The position numbers and the translations under genes were made by a program. A stretch of 64,000 nucleotides of DNA from Pullulanibacillus camelliae (GTDB lineage Bacteria > Bacillota > Bacilli > Bacillales > Sporolactobacillaceae): NCBI RefSeq assembly GCF_014642655.1, contig NZ_BMIR01000015.1:28611-92610 (forward strand). Reading direction: 5' to 3'. The notes under the pieces are model-generated. The model saw only the letters and a program-made list of their open reading frames with translations. It made no database searches and was not told where the DNA came from. The number at the start of each line of letters is the position of its first letter. Positions within the stretch are counted from its first letter, which is position 1. Of the stretch, positions 16,417 to 26,440 are shown piece after piece.

Positions 16417-18300
16417 ATGTGTGGATTTGTTGGCTTTGTGTCAAATAAGCTACTTGAACCTAATCAACATGAACAAAATAAAATGATTAAACGTACTGAC
16501 ATCATTACGCATAGAGGCCCGGATGATAATGGTTTTTATACAGATGACACGGTCCAATTTGGCTTTCGCCGCTTAAGCATCATTGATCTAGAGGGTGGTC
16601 ATCAGCCGTTAAGCTATGAAAACGACCGTTACCATATTATTTTCAATGGCGAAATTTATAATTATCTAGAGCTCAGAGATGAGCTAATAAAAGAAGGGGC
16701 GACGTTTGCAACGACTTCTGATACAGAGGTTATTATAGCTTTATATGCTACGCGCGGTGAAGAGGCTGTCAAAGCGCTTCGCGGTATGTTTGGCTTTGTC
16801 ATTTGGGATAAGGAAGATAAGAAAATTTTTGCGGCACGCGATCCCTTTGGCATTAAACCCTTTTATTATATGGAAACAGAAGATGGGACATTTTTTGCTT
16901 CAGAGAAGAAAAGCTTGTTAGTCGGGCGTCATCCAAGCCCGGTTGCGAAGGAAGCGTTGCAGCATTATTTAACATTTCAATTTGTTCCTGAACCGGAAAC
17001 GATGGATGCCTCTATCAGACGTTTACCGCCAGGGCATTATATCACGAAAAAAGTCGGAGAAGGCTTGAACATCCATGCGTATTGGAAGCCAGAATTCCGC
17101 CCTGTTAATCAGCCGATTGACAAGGCAAAAGCAGCGATTCGTGATACCTTACGCGAATCGGTAAAAATGCATATGCGCAGTGATGTGCCTGTAGGAGCCT
17201 TTTTATCCAGCGGCATTGATTCAACAAGTATTGTCGCTCTTGCAAAAGAATTTCATCCTAATATTCAAACCTTTACAGTTGGTTTTGAACGCGAAGGCTA
17301 TAGCGAAATTGATATTGCAAAGGATTCCGCTGAAAAGCTGGGAGTAGAGAACATTCATACTGTCATTACCCCTGAGGCTTTCTTAAAAGAGCTACCAAAG
17401 ATTATTTGGCATATGGATGATCCTGTGGCCGACCCTGCAGCTATTCCTTTGTATTTTGTTGCGAAGGAAGCCAGCAAGCATGTTAAAGTCGTTCTCAGTG
17501 GAGAAGGTGCTGATGAGCTCTTTGGAGGCTATAACATTTATCGTGAACCTCTTGATTTAAAATGGATTAAAAACATGCCTGAGGGGACGAAGCGTTTCTT
17601 GAAAAAAATCGCGACCAAATTGCCTGCGGATATGAAAGGGCGAAGCTTTTTGCTGCGGGGATGCACACCGATGGAAGAGCGCTATGTTGGAAATGCCTTT
17701 ATGTTTGATGAAAATGAGAAACGCTTTGTCATGAAGGCACATAAGGAAACCACTCACTTTACACAGGTTACGGCTGATCTTTACGCCAATGCTAACGCTT
17801 ATTCTGATGTAGAGACCATGCAGTACATTGATATGCATACATGGCTAAGGGGCGATATTTTAGTGAAGGCGGATCGCATGACAATGGCGCATTCCCTTGA
17901 GCTTCGTGTTCCTTTTTTGGATAAAGAAGTATTCAAAGTGGCTTCTACAATCCCTGCTGAATTAAAAACAGCAAATAAAACGACGAAATACGCTCTTCGC
18001 GAAGCAATGCGCGGGATTGTTCCGGATTCTATCTTATATCGCAAAAAACTTGGATTCCCAGTACCCATTCGTATTTGGCTAAAAAATGAGCTTTATGACT
18101 GGGCCAAAAATCTCATCCGTGAAAGTCAGGCGGACCAATGGATCAATAAGTCATATGTCTACAAGTTGCTTGATGATCATCGCAATGACAAGCGGGATAA
18201 CAGTCGTAAAATTTGGACAACACTGATCTTTATGCTATGGCACCAAATCTACATTGAAAAGGCCTTGCAATTTGATCACGAAAGAGTGAGACAGCTTTAA
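16417..18300 (+). CDS. asnB: Asparagine synthase, glutamine-hydrolysing
   Basis: Makes asparagine from aspartate, ATP and glutamine. The 627-residue product begins M-C-G-F, so Cys2 becomes the N-terminal nucleophile of the class II glutaminase domain (residues 2 to about 190, with HRGPDDNG and FNGEIYNY). The synthetase domain has the PP-loop variant SSGIDS near residue 265 and SGEGADELFGGY. Length and domain order match B. subtilis AsnB. AAAGGAG precedes the ATG. Confidence 0.93.
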   Translation: MCGFVGFVSNKLLEPNQHEQNKMIKRTDIITHRGPDDNGFYTDDTVQFGFRRLSIIDLEGGHQPLSYENDRYHIIFNGEIYNYLELRDELIKEGATFATTSDTEVIIALYATRGEEAVKALRGMFGFVIWDKEDKKIFAARDPFGIKPFYYMETEDGTFFASEKKSLLVGRHPSPVAKEALQHYLTFQFVPEPETMDASIRRLPPGHYITKKVGEGLNIHAYWKPEFRPVNQPIDKAKAAIRDTLRESVKMHMRSDVPVGAFLSSGIDSTSIVALAKEFHPNIQTFTVGFEREGYSEIDIAKDSAEKLGVENIHTVITPEAFLKELPKIIWHMDDPVADPAAIPLYFVAKEASKHVKVVLSGEGADELFGGYNIYREPLDLKWIKNMPEGTKRFLKKIATKLPADMKGRSFLLRGCTPMEERYVGNAFMFDENEKRFVMKAHKETTHFTQVTADLYANANAYSDVETMQYIDMHTWLRGDILVKADRMTMAHSLELRVPFLDKEVFKVASTIPAELKTANKTTKYALREAMRGIVPDSILYRKKLGFPVPIRIWLKNELYDWAKNLIRESQADQWINKSYVYKLLDDHRNDKRDNSRKIWTTLIFMLWHQIYIEKALQFDHERVRQL

Positions 18301-18384
18301 GCATGGGATGAATGGTCATGGCTTTAAAAGAACGGATAGCCTATGTTATACTTTAAAGGTTAATAAAACATAGGAGTTGTTTGC

Positions 18385-18789
18385 ATGCTGGATCAGTTCA
18401 ACGTCGGAGATATCATCGAAGGAAAGGTAACCGGAATCAAGCCTTTTGGTGCATTTGTCGCCATAGATAATGAACATCAAGGTCTTGTCCATATATCAGA
18501 GGTTTCACACGGATTTGTTAAGGACATTAATGAAGTGCTTAACGTCGGAGACATGGTTAAGGTGAAAATTCTCAAGATTGATCAGGAAAACGGAAAAATT
18601 TCATTGTCTATTCGACAAGCGGAGCCAAAGCCTGAACGCCCAAGACCTGCACGTGCGCAAGAAGAGCAGGGTAACCGACGTGGATCCAATGATAACGGTG
18701 GATTTAACACATTAGAACAAAAGCTTAAGCAATGGATGAAGGATTCGAACGAAAAACAAGCCCAATTAAATAAGCGGCTCAAAAAATAA
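18385..18789 (+). CDS. yugI: S1 RNA-binding domain protein YugI (general stress protein 13 type)
   Basis: A 134-residue protein: an S1 OB-fold domain (residues 5-78: VGDIIEGKVTGIKPFGAFV to GKISLSIR) followed by a basic, Pro/Arg-rich linker and a Lys/Gln-rich tail. Likely ribosome- or RNA-associated in the cytoplasm. A strong terminator follows. Confidence 0.9.
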   Translation: MLDQFNVGDIIEGKVTGIKPFGAFVAIDNEHQGLVHISEVSHGFVKDINEVLNVGDMVKVKILKIDQENGKISLSIRQAEPKPERPRPARAQEEQGNRRGSNDNGGFNTLEQKLKQWMKDSNEKQAQLNKRLKK

Positions 18790-18817
18790 AAGGTATCCTA
18801 ATGGATACCTTTTATTT
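18788..18817 (+). terminator. Terminator of yugI
   Basis: Stem AAAAGGTATCC/GGATACCTTTT with TAAT loop, then ATTTTAT. Almost symmetric, so it may also help end minus-strand transcripts of yuzA. Confidence 0.85.
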
Positions 18818-18849
18818 TATATTAAACGAAATCGAGAGTCGTCTTATTC

Positions 18850-19080
18850 TTAGTGATATTGTTTATTCGGTTCGGTACTGAGTTCTTCTGAAGGCTTGAA
18901 TAGAAGGGTAAGGCAATAAAGTGCTGAAAGACCAACAATGCCATAAATGATGCGTGAGATAACGGCGTCCTGTCCACCAAATATAGCTGCGATGAGATCG
19001 AACTGAAAGAAACCGATAAGTCCCCAGTTAATCCCACCGATAATAATGAGTGCTAAGGCAGTACGTTGTAACCCATTCAT
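18850..19080 (-). CDS. yuzA: YuzA, DUF378 membrane protein
   Basis: A 76-residue protein with two membrane segments. It contains the DUF378 signature IGGINWGLIGFFQFDLI and a second segment RIIYGIVGLSALYCLTLLF. AAGGAGG precedes the ATG. Function unknown. Convergent with yugI. Confidence 0.88.
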   Translation of the reverse strand: MNGLQRTALALIIIGGINWGLIGFFQFDLIAAIFGGQDAVISRIIYGIVGLSALYCLTLLFKPSEELSTEPNKQYH

Positions 19081-19285
19081 CCTTTTAACCTCCTTCGTAA
19101 CCAGAATAAGGTGAGCAACTTACTTACGAAAAGGAATCCATATCGTAAGAAGTCTTCTTTATAGGTTGCCAACCCAAAAAGAAAAATATGCGCCTTTCGT
19201 GAGTATCTTGCTTTACTTTTTATGAGAATAACCATGATAATAGGAGTGTAAACTGATTAAGGGAATAAGAAAGGGGTCTGTTTAA

Positions 19286-20449
19286 GTGGATAACTTTACA
19301 TTTCATAATCCGACCAAATTGATTTTTGGTAAGGACCAGACGGAAGCTCTTCGTAAAGAAATTCCAAGTTATGGCGATAAAGTCCTCATTGTTTATGGTG
19401 GTGGCAGTATTAAGCGCAATGGACTTTTAGATAAAGTAAAGTCAGAATTAGCTGCGGCTAATGCTTCAGCATTTGAGCTCGCAGGTGTTGAACCGAACCC
19501 TCGCGTGACAACAGTCAATAAAGGGGCAGACCTTTGTAAAAGGGAAAATATAGACCTTATTTTAGCCGTTGGCGGCGGCAGTGTCATCGATTGTGCGAAG
19601 ACAATCGCTGCAGCAGCCAAATATGATGGTGACGCTTGGGATCTTGTCACGAAAAAGGCCGTGCCGACAGATGCACTCCCGCTTGGTGTTGTGTTGACTT
19701 TAGCAGCAACTGGATCAGAAATGAATTCGGGGGCTGTCATTACAAATTGGGAGACCAATGAAAAATACGGATGGGGATCACCGCTTCTTTTCCCAAAGTT
19801 CTCGATTCTTGATCCACAAAATACATACACGGTGCCACAGGATCAAACCGTCTATGGTATCGTTGATATGATGAGTCACGTTCTCGAACAATATTATTTT
19901 CATTCCAAAAATGCGCCTTTACAAGAGCGTTTGTGTGAATCAGTATTGCAAACTGTTATTGAAACCGCGCCAAAGCTCTTAGAGGATCTGACCAATTATG
20001 ACTATCGCGAAACCATTATGTATTGTGGAACGATGGCCTTAAACAATATGATCCGCATGGGGACTTTGGGGGATTGGGGCACACATAATCTTGAACATGC
20101 TGTGTCAGCTGTTTACGATATCCCACACGGTGGTGGGCTTGCCATCCTGTTCCCAAATTGGCTCAAATATACCTTGAATGAAGGTCTAAAACAAAGCAAG
20201 CAACTGGCAATCCGTGTTTTCGAAGTAGATCCTGAAGGCAAGTCTGATGAGGAAATCGCGCTTGAAGGCATTGAAAGGCTGCGCGCTTTTTGGAATAGCA
20301 TTGGTGCTCCATCTACATTAAAGGCTTATGATATCGGCGATGAAAAGCTGGATGTCATGGTCGACCGCGCCATGGCCAACGGTCCTTTTGGTGGATTTGC
20401 TCGACTTGAAGCTAAGGATGTCACAGAGATTTATAAAATGGCTTTATAA
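19286..20449 (+). CDS. yugJ: Iron-dependent alcohol dehydrogenase YugJ (butanol dehydrogenase type)
   Basis: NAD(P)H-dependent aldehyde/alcohol oxidoreductase, 387 residues. The nucleotide-binding [11 protein letters not shown] and the iron-ligand region are visible ([13 protein letters not shown] and [19 protein letters not shown]). The start is GTG 19286. Its place between yuzA and pgi matches the yug locus. In vivo substrate unknown. Confidence 0.9.
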   Translation: MDNFTFHNPTKLIFGKDQTEALRKEIPSYGDKVLIVYGGGSIKRNGLLDKVKSELAAANASAFELAGVEPNPRVTTVNKGADLCKRENIDLILAVGGGSVIDCAKTIAAAAKYDGDAWDLVTKKAVPTDALPLGVVLTLAATGSEMNSGAVITNWETNEKYGWGSPLLFPKFSILDPQNTYTVPQDQTVYGIVDMMSHVLEQYYFHSKNAPLQERLCESVLQTVIETAPKLLEDLTNYDYRETIMYCGTMALNNMIRMGTLGDWGTHNLEHAVSAVYDIPHGGGLAILFPNWLKYTLNEGLKQSKQLAIRVFEVDPEGKSDEEIALEGIERLRAFWNSIGAPSTLKAYDIGDEKLDVMVDRAMANGPFGGFARLEAKDVTEIYKMAL

Positions 20450-20456
20450 CCAGGTG

Positions 20457-20498
20457 TCGCCTTCCTCCTTATAGGGGGAGGCTTCGTTTTTTTACGTA
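20457..20498 (+). terminator. Terminator of yugJ
   Basis: Stem GCCTTCCTCC/GGGGGAGGC followed by a run of seven T after TTCG. Confidence 0.75.
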
Positions 20499-20646
20499 AG
20501 GCCAAGAGTGGATGAGTGTAATTCAGAATATAAATGGTCAAGCTATGGTGGGACTAGCTTCGCCATACTTCTTGCAAAACCATTTGCCTATTTTCTTAAT
20601 TTTATGTACAGTTAGAATTGGATATTAATAATGGAGGTTGAACAGG

Positions 20647-21999
20647 ATGAGTAAAGTAACGTTTGATTACCATAACGCCCTTCCTTTTTTCTCAGAAAAA
20701 GAAATTGATCACTTGGAAAGTGCTGTTAAAGGTGCTCATGAAGCAATACATAATAAAACGGGGGCTGGTCATGATTTTCTTGGTTGGGTTGAACTCCCAA
20801 CGAATTATGATAAAGAGGAATTCTCTAGGATTCAAAAGGCAGCTGCCAAAATTCAATCCGATTCAGATGTCCTGCTTGTCATCGGCATCGGTGGTTCTTA
20901 TTTAGGCGCCCGTGCGGCAATTGAAATGCTTAATCATAGCTTCAATAATTTGTTGAGCAAAGAAGAGAGACAAGCCCCACAAGTGTTCTTTGTTGGCAAT
21001 TCCATCAGTTCGACTTATATAAAGGATCTCCTTGATGTAATAAAAGACAAAGACTTCTCTGTGAATGTTATCTCTAAATCAGGGACAACAACTGAGCCAG
21101 CGATCGCCTTTCGGATTTTCCGGGCGCTTTTAGAAGAAAAATATGGTAAAGAAGAAGCGCAACAACGCATCTATGCGACCACGGATCGTGAAAAGGGTGC
21201 ATTAAAAACATTGGCTAATAATGAGGGCTATGAAACCTTTGTGATTCCTGATGATGTTGGTGGTCGTTATTCTGTTTTAACAGCTGTTGGATTGCTTCCA
21301 ATTGCCGTCAGTGGCATTGACATTGAAGCAATCATGGAAGGGGCACGCGATGCTCAGAATGATTTTGCAGCGCCAAACCTAAAGGAAAATGCCGCTTATC
21401 AATATGCAGCAGTCCGCAATATTTTCTATAATAAGGGCAAGGCCATTGAACTGCTTGTCAATTATGAGCCAGGCCTCCATTATTTTTCAGAATGGTGGAA
21501 GCAGTTATTCGGCGAAAGTGAAGGAAAGGATCAAAAAGCTTTATTCCCAGCTTCGGTTGACTTTTCAACAGATCTTCATTCAATGGGGCAATACGTTCAA
21601 GAAGGACGTCGCCATTTAATTGAAACGGTATTAAATGTGGAAAAAGCACGCCAGGAAATCGTCATTGAAGAGGACGAGGCTAACCTTGATAAATTGAATT
21701 ACTTGGCTGGTAAAACCATGGACTTTGTCAATAAGAAAGCGTTCCAAGGGACCCTGCTTGCGCATACAGATGGTGAAGTGCCTAACTTAGTTGTTAACAT
21801 TCCGGAGTTAACGCCTTATTATTTCGGCTATTTGGTCTATTTCTTTGAAAAGGCCTGTGCTGTCAGTGGCTATCTCCTTGGCGTTAATCCCTTTGACCAG
21901 CCTGGAGTCGAAGCTTATAAAAAGAACATGTTTGCTCTTCTTGGCAAGCCCGGCTTCGAAAAAGAAAAAGCAGAGCTCGAGCAACGTTTAAATAAGTAA
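20647..21999 (+). CDS. pgi: Glucose-6-phosphate isomerase
   Basis: Interconverts glucose-6-phosphate and fructose-6-phosphate in glycolysis and gluconeogenesis. The 450-residue product has [29 protein letters not shown] (sugar-phosphate site), the catalytic Glu in [14 protein letters not shown], and the terminal [14 protein letters not shown] with the conserved Lys. ATG 20647 follows GGAGG; a TTG at 20638 lies within the spacing. Length is normal for the Gram-positive type. Confidence 0.95.
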   Translation: MSKVTFDYHNALPFFSEKEIDHLESAVKGAHEAIHNKTGAGHDFLGWVELPTNYDKEEFSRIQKAAAKIQSDSDVLLVIGIGGSYLGARAAIEMLNHSFNNLLSKEERQAPQVFFVGNSISSTYIKDLLDVIKDKDFSVNVISKSGTTTEPAIAFRIFRALLEEKYGKEEAQQRIYATTDREKGALKTLANNEGYETFVIPDDVGGRYSVLTAVGLLPIAVSGIDIEAIMEGARDAQNDFAAPNLKENAAYQYAAVRNIFYNKGKAIELLVNYEPGLHYFSEWWKQLFGESEGKDQKALFPASVDFSTDLHSMGQYVQEGRRHLIETVLNVEKARQEIVIEEDEANLDKLNYLAGKTMDFVNKKAFQGTLLAHTDGEVPNLVVNIPELTPYYFGYLVYFFEKACAVSGYLLGVNPFDQPGVEAYKKNMFALLGKPGFEKEKAELEQRLNK

Positions 22000-22006
22000 A
22001 CTCATG

Positions 22007-22041
22007 AAAGGGGAGTGTCCTTAGATGGACACCCCCTTTTT
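22007..22041 (+). terminator. Terminator of pgi
   Basis: Stem AGGGGAGTGTCC/GGACACCCCCT around TTAGAT, followed by TTTTT. Confidence 0.85.
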
Positions 22042-22142
22042 GAATGATAGGAATCTATAAAATCATGTGCTAGGAAAGATCCCCATCAAGAATGTCAAAA
22101 TGATAAAAGTCCAAATATTTTTAAAAAATAAGTAGTAAAAAT

Positions 22143-22740
22143 TTATGGAAGTGCTCTGATGTTAATTTCGAGGATTAAGTTTTCAAATCTAGGTGTGAGC
22201 GCAACAAAAGTCCTAGGCAAAATAACAAAAGCTTCACGCAAAGTAACAAATGTCTCCAAATGAAGAACAAATCCGAGGTTCAAGCTTCCGAATCCAGAGG
22301 TGAGCGCAACAAAAGCCCTGATCAAGAGAACGAAAGCCTGCTTCAAAGTAACAAAAGGCGTGGACAATTTAACAAAAGCTCTACGCAAAATAACCAATCA
22401 AACCCGAAGTTTCCGAATAGAGAACAAATCCGAGGTTCAAGCTTCCGAGTCCAGGGGTGAGCGCAACAAAAGCCCTGGCCAAGAGAACGAAAGCCTGCTT
22501 CAAAGTAACAAAAGGCGTGGACAATTTAACAAAAGCTCTACGCAAAGTAACCAATCAAACCCGAAGTTTCCGAATAGAGAACAAATCCGAGGTTCAAGCT
22601 TCCGAATCCAGGGGTGAGCGCAACAAAAGCCCTGGTCAAGAAAACAAAAGCCTGCTTCAAAGTAACAAAAGGCGTGGACAATTTAACAAAAATCTCACGC
22701 AAAAAAACAAAAAAGGAAGCCGAGTTTTTATTAGATGGTC
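22143..22740. repeat. Nested tandem repeat: 157-bp units built from about 24-bp subunits
   Basis: Near-identical 157-bp units begin at 22265, 22422 and 22579 (each starting GAACAAATCCGAGG), preceded by a diverged half unit from 22143. Inside each, short blocks of the form AACAAAAGC plus 12-16 variable bases recur about every 24 bases. All frames are therefore repetitive: the minus strand reads an octapeptide series with the pattern AFVxL. No ribosome site or conserved start supports a protein, so I treat it as non-coding. Single copies of the 24-bp motif occur near 33665 and 43755. Confidence 0.85.
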
Positions 22741-22946
22741 GTAAATAAAGCAGCATGTTATGCTTGCTTTATAAGAGAGGGGAATCAGGTGCGAATGTGA
22801 AGTGAACATAAAATACTAGGGAGATTCGCACCATATATAAGTCCATTTTTATTATTTTTATTTCCTTTAATGTATTTAAATGGTAAAATAAAAGTAATTT
22901 ATTAGTAAAAATTCAATTTTATAGGACGTTTTTACTGGATTCCGCT
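22741..22946 (+). promoter_or_regulatory. Probable CRISPR leader
   Basis: AT-rich stretch upstream of the first perfect CRISPR repeat. It contains long A/T tracts such as ATGGTAAAATAAAAGTAAT (about 22879) and no open frame of note. Leader polarity fits type I-C repeats, whose ATTGAAA end points away from the leader, and the decayed repeat is at the opposite end. Confidence 0.5.
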
Positions 22947-23364
22947 GTCGCACTCTTCGTGAGTGCGTGGATTGAAATTTTTTCGTAATCGATGTATATT
23001 TTTCGGCATTCGGTCGCACTCTTCGTGAGTGCGTGGATTGAAATCTACAATTCTTTTATTGATGCAAGCCAAGTTCCTGGTCGCACTCTTCGTGAGTGCG
23101 TGGATTGAAATCCAATGTTAGGAGAGATTACCTTGTTAAAAGCGCGGTCGCACTCTTCGTGAGTGCGTGGATTGAAATGGTTTGCTTTCAACCAATCCTT
23201 GGTTTTCTTTAGTCGCACTCTTCGTGAGTGCGTGGATTGAAATTGAAAAATATTATACAATTGGTTATGGCCATTATGGTCGCACTCTTCGTGAGTGCGT
23301 GGATTGAAAAGATTTGCGTTTGAGTCACCCTATACTTTTCTTTAGTCGCACTCTTCGTGAGTGC
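22947..23364 (+). CRISPR. Orphan CRISPR array, type I-C-like, 6 full repeats plus 1 truncated
   Basis: 32-base repeats start at 22947, 23013, 23080, 23147, 23212 and 23279. The first five are identical and the sixth differs in the last base. The repeat contains the palindrome GCACTC-TTCGT-GAGTGC and ends GTGGATTGAAAT, the type I-C style. Six spacers of 33-35 bases lie at 22979, 23045, 23112, 23179, 23244 and 23311. A seventh repeat (23345-23364) stops after 20 bases. No cas gene is present within the window, so any processing or interference would need genes elsewhere. Confidence 0.95.
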
Positions 23365-23418
23365 AAAACCACGAACATCAGGCTGTGCTTAGCGAAGCGG
23401 TGAAGTGCGAGCCACGTT
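23365..23418 (+). repeat. Repeat A 3'-end remnant fused to the CRISPR array
   Basis: Directly after the broken repeat the sequence aligns with the last part of repeat A. Matching blocks are AAAACCAC, ACATCAGG, AGCGAAGCGGTG and GCGAGCCACGTTTTCTA, against AAAATCAC, ACATCAGG, AGCGAAGTGGTG and CAAGCCAAGTTTTCTA in intact copies. Confidence 0.55.
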
Positions 23419-23579
23419 TTCTAAAAGTCTTAGTTGAGCACTGGTCTTCGATATGAATGATTTTTTTAATCGGGTGAACACTAATGGCAGATCAACTGTT
23501 AAAGAAAAAGGGACAAACTATTTATCAAAAAGGGCATGCGCTTGTATTTAAGGAAACGAAAAGGTGTTGGAGGACGGAC

Positions 23580-23876
23580 ATGAAAAAGAAGAGCTTTATC
23601 CTTTCAAGAATCATCAATATTTTGGTGTCCGCTGTTCAAATTATTATGGGCCTTTATATTGTATTGAAATTATTTGGGGCAGCCGAGGTTCCTTTTGTCC
23701 ATTGGATATATACATTGAGTGCCCCATTACTTGCTCCTTTTAAAGGCATTTTTCATTCTATACTTTTTCAAGAATCCTACTATTTGGATCTCTCTGCTGT
23801 TTTTGCACTTATTGTTTATAGTATTGCTGGCTACGTTCTTGTCCGACTGGCCTTGGTGATCGAATCGAGAGGGTAG
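23580..23876 (+). CDS. YggT-family-like small membrane protein
   Basis: A 98-residue protein with two or three membrane segments (residues 8-28, 40-58 and 72-92). The pattern LYIVLKLFGAAEVPFVHWIYTLSAPLLAPFKGI resembles YggT/YlmG proteins. ATG 23580 is chosen because GGAGG lies 7 bases upstream; the frame extends to 23484 without support. Function unknown. The 160-base region before it contains only the repeat remnant. Confidence 0.65.
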   Translation: MKKKSFILSRIINILVSAVQIIMGLYIVLKLFGAAEVPFVHWIYTLSAPLLAPFKGIFHSILFQESYYLDLSAVFALIVYSIAGYVLVRLALVIESRG

Positions 23877-23975
23877 TCTCTCTCGAAAAATTGCAGGGCA
23901 TTTATCGCCATTTTTCCTGGTGATTTGTTATACTAGGAGTGTAAAAGCTTTATCGAAAAATCAGGAGGTTCCCAA

Positions 23976-25364
23976 ATGGAGTATAGAATCGAGAAAGATA
24001 CGATTGGAGAAATCAAGGTCCCTGCAGATAAGCTTTGGGCGGCGCAAACCCAAAGGAGTAAGGAAAACTTCAAAATCGGTTGGGAGAAAATGCCTTTGGC
24101 TATTGTGAAAGCCTTTGCTACCTTAAAAAAAGGGGCTGCATTAGCTAATAATAAGCTTGGCAAACTTGAGCAGGACAAAACAGATGCAATTGTGCAAGCA
24201 GCCGATGAAGTGATTGCGGGCAAATGGGACGAGCACTTTCCACTTGTAGTTTGGCAAACGGGTAGCGGGACACAATCGAATATGAATGTGAACGAAGTGA
24301 TCGCCAACCGTGCAAATCAAATATTAAAGGAAAAAGGCAGCGCAAGCCATGTGCATCCGAATGATGATGTCAATAAATCACAAAGCTCAAATGATACCTA
24401 CCCAACAGCTATGCATGTCGCTGCGGTGCTTGCCGTCGAAGATGAAGTGATTCCTGCCTTACATAAGCTAAAAGCAACTTTGACCGAAAAATCCGAGAAA
24501 TTTGCTGCTATCATTAAAATTGGTCGGACACACTTGCAGGATGCAACCCCGCTTACTCTTGGACAGGAAATCAGTGGCTGGGTTGCCATGCTTGAAAAGA
24601 GCGAGGCAATGCTGACTGAAGCAACCAAGCACATTAAAGAACTTGCCATTGGCGGTACTGCTGTCGGTACAGGATTGAATGCTCATCCAGAGTTTGGGGA
24701 TAGGACTGCTGAAGAGATCTCTAAAGTTACTGGAAAAACATTTGTCTCCTCTGATAATAAATTCCATGCCTTAACAAGTCATGATCAGATCACTTCTGTA
24801 CATGGTGTCTTAAAAGCATTGGCTGCTGACTTAATGAAAATTGCTAACGATGTACGCTGGCTAGCAAGCGGTCCACGTTGTGGTATTGGGGAATTAACGA
24901 TTCCAGCCAATGAACCAGGAAGCTCGATCATGCCTGGTAAAGTCAATCCGACACAATCAGAAGCCGTTACGATGGTTGCTGCTCAAGTTTTTGGTAATGA
25001 TGCAACGATTGGCTTTGCAGCAAGTCAAGGCAATTTTGAGCTAAATGTATTTAAGCCAGTCATCGCTTATAATTTCTTGCAATCAGCGCGCTTGCTTGCC
25101 GATGCTATGGTCTCCTTTAATGACAATTGTGCTGTTGGAATTGAACCAGAGACAGATAAAATTGATCAATATCTCCACAACTCATTGATGCTTGTTACAG
25201 CACTCAATCCACATATCGGCTATGAAAAGGCGGCAAGCATTGCCAAAACCGCTCATAAAGAAGGAACGACATTAAAAGAAGCGGCGGTTAGTACAGGAAT
25301 TTTAACAGCTGAAGAATTTGATAAGCTCGTACGTCCTGAAGAGATGACAGGTCCAAAGGCGTAA
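23976..25364 (+). CDS. fumC: Fumarate hydratase, class II
   Basis: Reversible hydration of fumarate to malate in the citric acid cycle; iron-independent and tetrameric. The 462-residue product contains [31 protein letters not shown] (catalytic His) and the family signature [21 protein letters not shown] lies just upstream of the ATG. A terminator follows. Confidence 0.96.
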   Translation: MEYRIEKDTIGEIKVPADKLWAAQTQRSKENFKIGWEKMPLAIVKAFATLKKGAALANNKLGKLEQDKTDAIVQAADEVIAGKWDEHFPLVVWQTGSGTQSNMNVNEVIANRANQILKEKGSASHVHPNDDVNKSQSSNDTYPTAMHVAAVLAVEDEVIPALHKLKATLTEKSEKFAAIIKIGRTHLQDATPLTLGQEISGWVAMLEKSEAMLTEATKHIKELAIGGTAVGTGLNAHPEFGDRTAEEISKVTGKTFVSSDNKFHALTSHDQITSVHGVLKALAADLMKIANDVRWLASGPRCGIGELTIPANEPGSSIMPGKVNPTQSEAVTMVAAQVFGNDATIGFAASQGNFELNVFKPVIAYNFLQSARLLADAMVSFNDNCAVGIEPETDKIDQYLHNSLMLVTALNPHIGYEKAASIAKTAHKEGTTLKEAAVSTGILTAEEFDKLVRPEEMTGPKA

Positions 25365-25417
25365 AGCCGCCTTCCCTGTATATCAAAAACTAAAGTTGCC
25401 ATTTTAGCAAATGTACA

Positions 25418-25458
25418 ACAGCTCCCTCCTCAAATAAATGAGAAGGGAGCTGTTTTTT
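25418..25458. terminator. Terminator between fumC and the ABM gene
   Basis: Stem ACAGCTCCCT/AGGGAGCTGT followed by TTTTTT on the plus strand; convergent genes flank it. Confidence 0.85.
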
Positions 25459-25484
25459 ATATCCTTTTGCTGACGCTTTCGTGC

Positions 25485-25814
25485 TTAAGCCTGTTGGAAG
25501 GCTGGATCAAAGACTTCATAGCTATGGAGGGTTTTTGTCATTTTAACGGCATCGGTGGCATGCGATGGATGGGCACGGGCATTTTTATGTTCTTGAACAT
25601 GTTCCTCACGTGATATCCACGCTTTAAAATCTTCTTGCTTTTCCCATTTTGAAACGAATGCATACTCAACCGTATCCTTCAATTCTCTTCGCCAGCATTC
25701 ATAGGAAAGTAGTCCTGTAGCTTGTTCAATCTCTTTTTTATTTTTAATCGCCTTTTGTCTCAATTGATCTTCATGGTCTTGATCGATCTCGAATTTCGCT
25801 TGCATGACGAACAT
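25485..25814 (-). CDS. Antibiotic biosynthesis monooxygenase (ABM) domain protein
   Basis: A 109-residue dimeric ferredoxin-like protein. The pattern FVMQAKFEIDQDHEDQLRQK, then GLLSYECWRREL, VEYAFVSKWEKQEDFKAW, and a His-rich C-terminus fits the ABM family, which includes heme-degrading and quinol oxygenases. No catalytic assignment is possible from sequence alone. Ribosome site GGAGGGGG precedes the ATG. Confidence 0.8.
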   Translation of the reverse strand: MFVMQAKFEIDQDHEDQLRQKAIKNKKEIEQATGLLSYECWRRELKDTVEYAFVSKWEKQEDFKAWISREEHVQEHKNARAHPSHATDAVKMTKTLHSYEVFDPAFQQA

Positions 25815-25962
25815 AAAAGATCCCCCTCCTGTGATGTGTATGCTTTCATTATAACGATAGTGATTCTCATTTTCAATGGAAATAAAAGAGGACAGCGCTT
25901 GCTAAAGTGTGCGGAATATTGGCACTATAGCTGCATACACTTCACTTGAGGAGGCGATAACC

Positions 25963-26214
25963 ATGCGTTTAGAGAATCGACAAATTAAGCAGATGTCAGA
26001 TGAAATTTTTTCTGAAATGACAAGGTTGGGCTCTGAAATTGAGAGGTATGAAAAAGCTGACTTGATTTATGTGATTGATCATTTATGCCGAGTGGTTAAG
26101 GCATTGACGGATGACGGGATGAATCGCAAAGGGGATTACCAATATGCTCTAAGTAAAATGGAAATAGCCCGTGATACGATAAAAAATTATAGTGATAAAA
26201 CAGTGACAACATAA
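25963..26214 (+). CDS. Small hypothetical helical protein
   Basis: An 83-residue, hydrophilic, mainly helical protein (MRLENRQIKQMSDEIFSEM, then YVIDHLCRVVKAL). Family not recognised with certainty. ATG 25963 follows GAGGAGG; the frame extends to 25909 without a ribosome site. A hairpin CTGGTC/GACCAG with TTTT follows at about 26232-26252. Confidence 0.65.
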   Translation: MRLENRQIKQMSDEIFSEMTRLGSEIERYEKADLIYVIDHLCRVVKALTDDGMNRKGDYQYALSKMEIARDTIKNYSDKTVTT

Positions 26215-26388
26215 GTAAGACATCATGAAGCTGGTCAATTGACCAGTTTTATTTCACTGCAAAAAATAGGATGAACGATCTGTCACTAATAGATGAATGT
26301 AGCTTTGAGGATTGGAAGCATGATTTAATATGAATTTATGACCTAATACTTTTTACTAAGGGAGAGTCTCTTGGTCAATAAGCAAAGC

Positions 26389-26417
26389 TTGACAGCGTAT
26401 CTAAGCCTTGGTAAAAT
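26389..26417 (+). promoter_or_regulatory. Sigma-A promoter of the tRNA-Ala gene
   Basis: Perfect -35 TTGACA, 17-base spacer, -10 TAAAAT, placed 24 bases before the mature tRNA start. Confidence 0.8.
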
Positions 26418-26440
26418 AATATTTGTCTTTAAAGAGATAT

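Noticed and set aside
22260..22744. Overlapping repetitive frames of 66-105 residues in the 157-bp repeat block
   Set aside because: All frames are periodic because the DNA is periodic; no start signals; plus and minus frames are equally open.
23045..23260. 71-residue minus-strand frame across the CRISPR array
   Set aside because: It consists of translated CRISPR repeats and spacers.
24145..24345. Long antisense frames inside fumC, metK, leuS and other large genes
   Set aside because: Shadow frames caused by codon bias of the sense gene; no start signals or recognisable domains.
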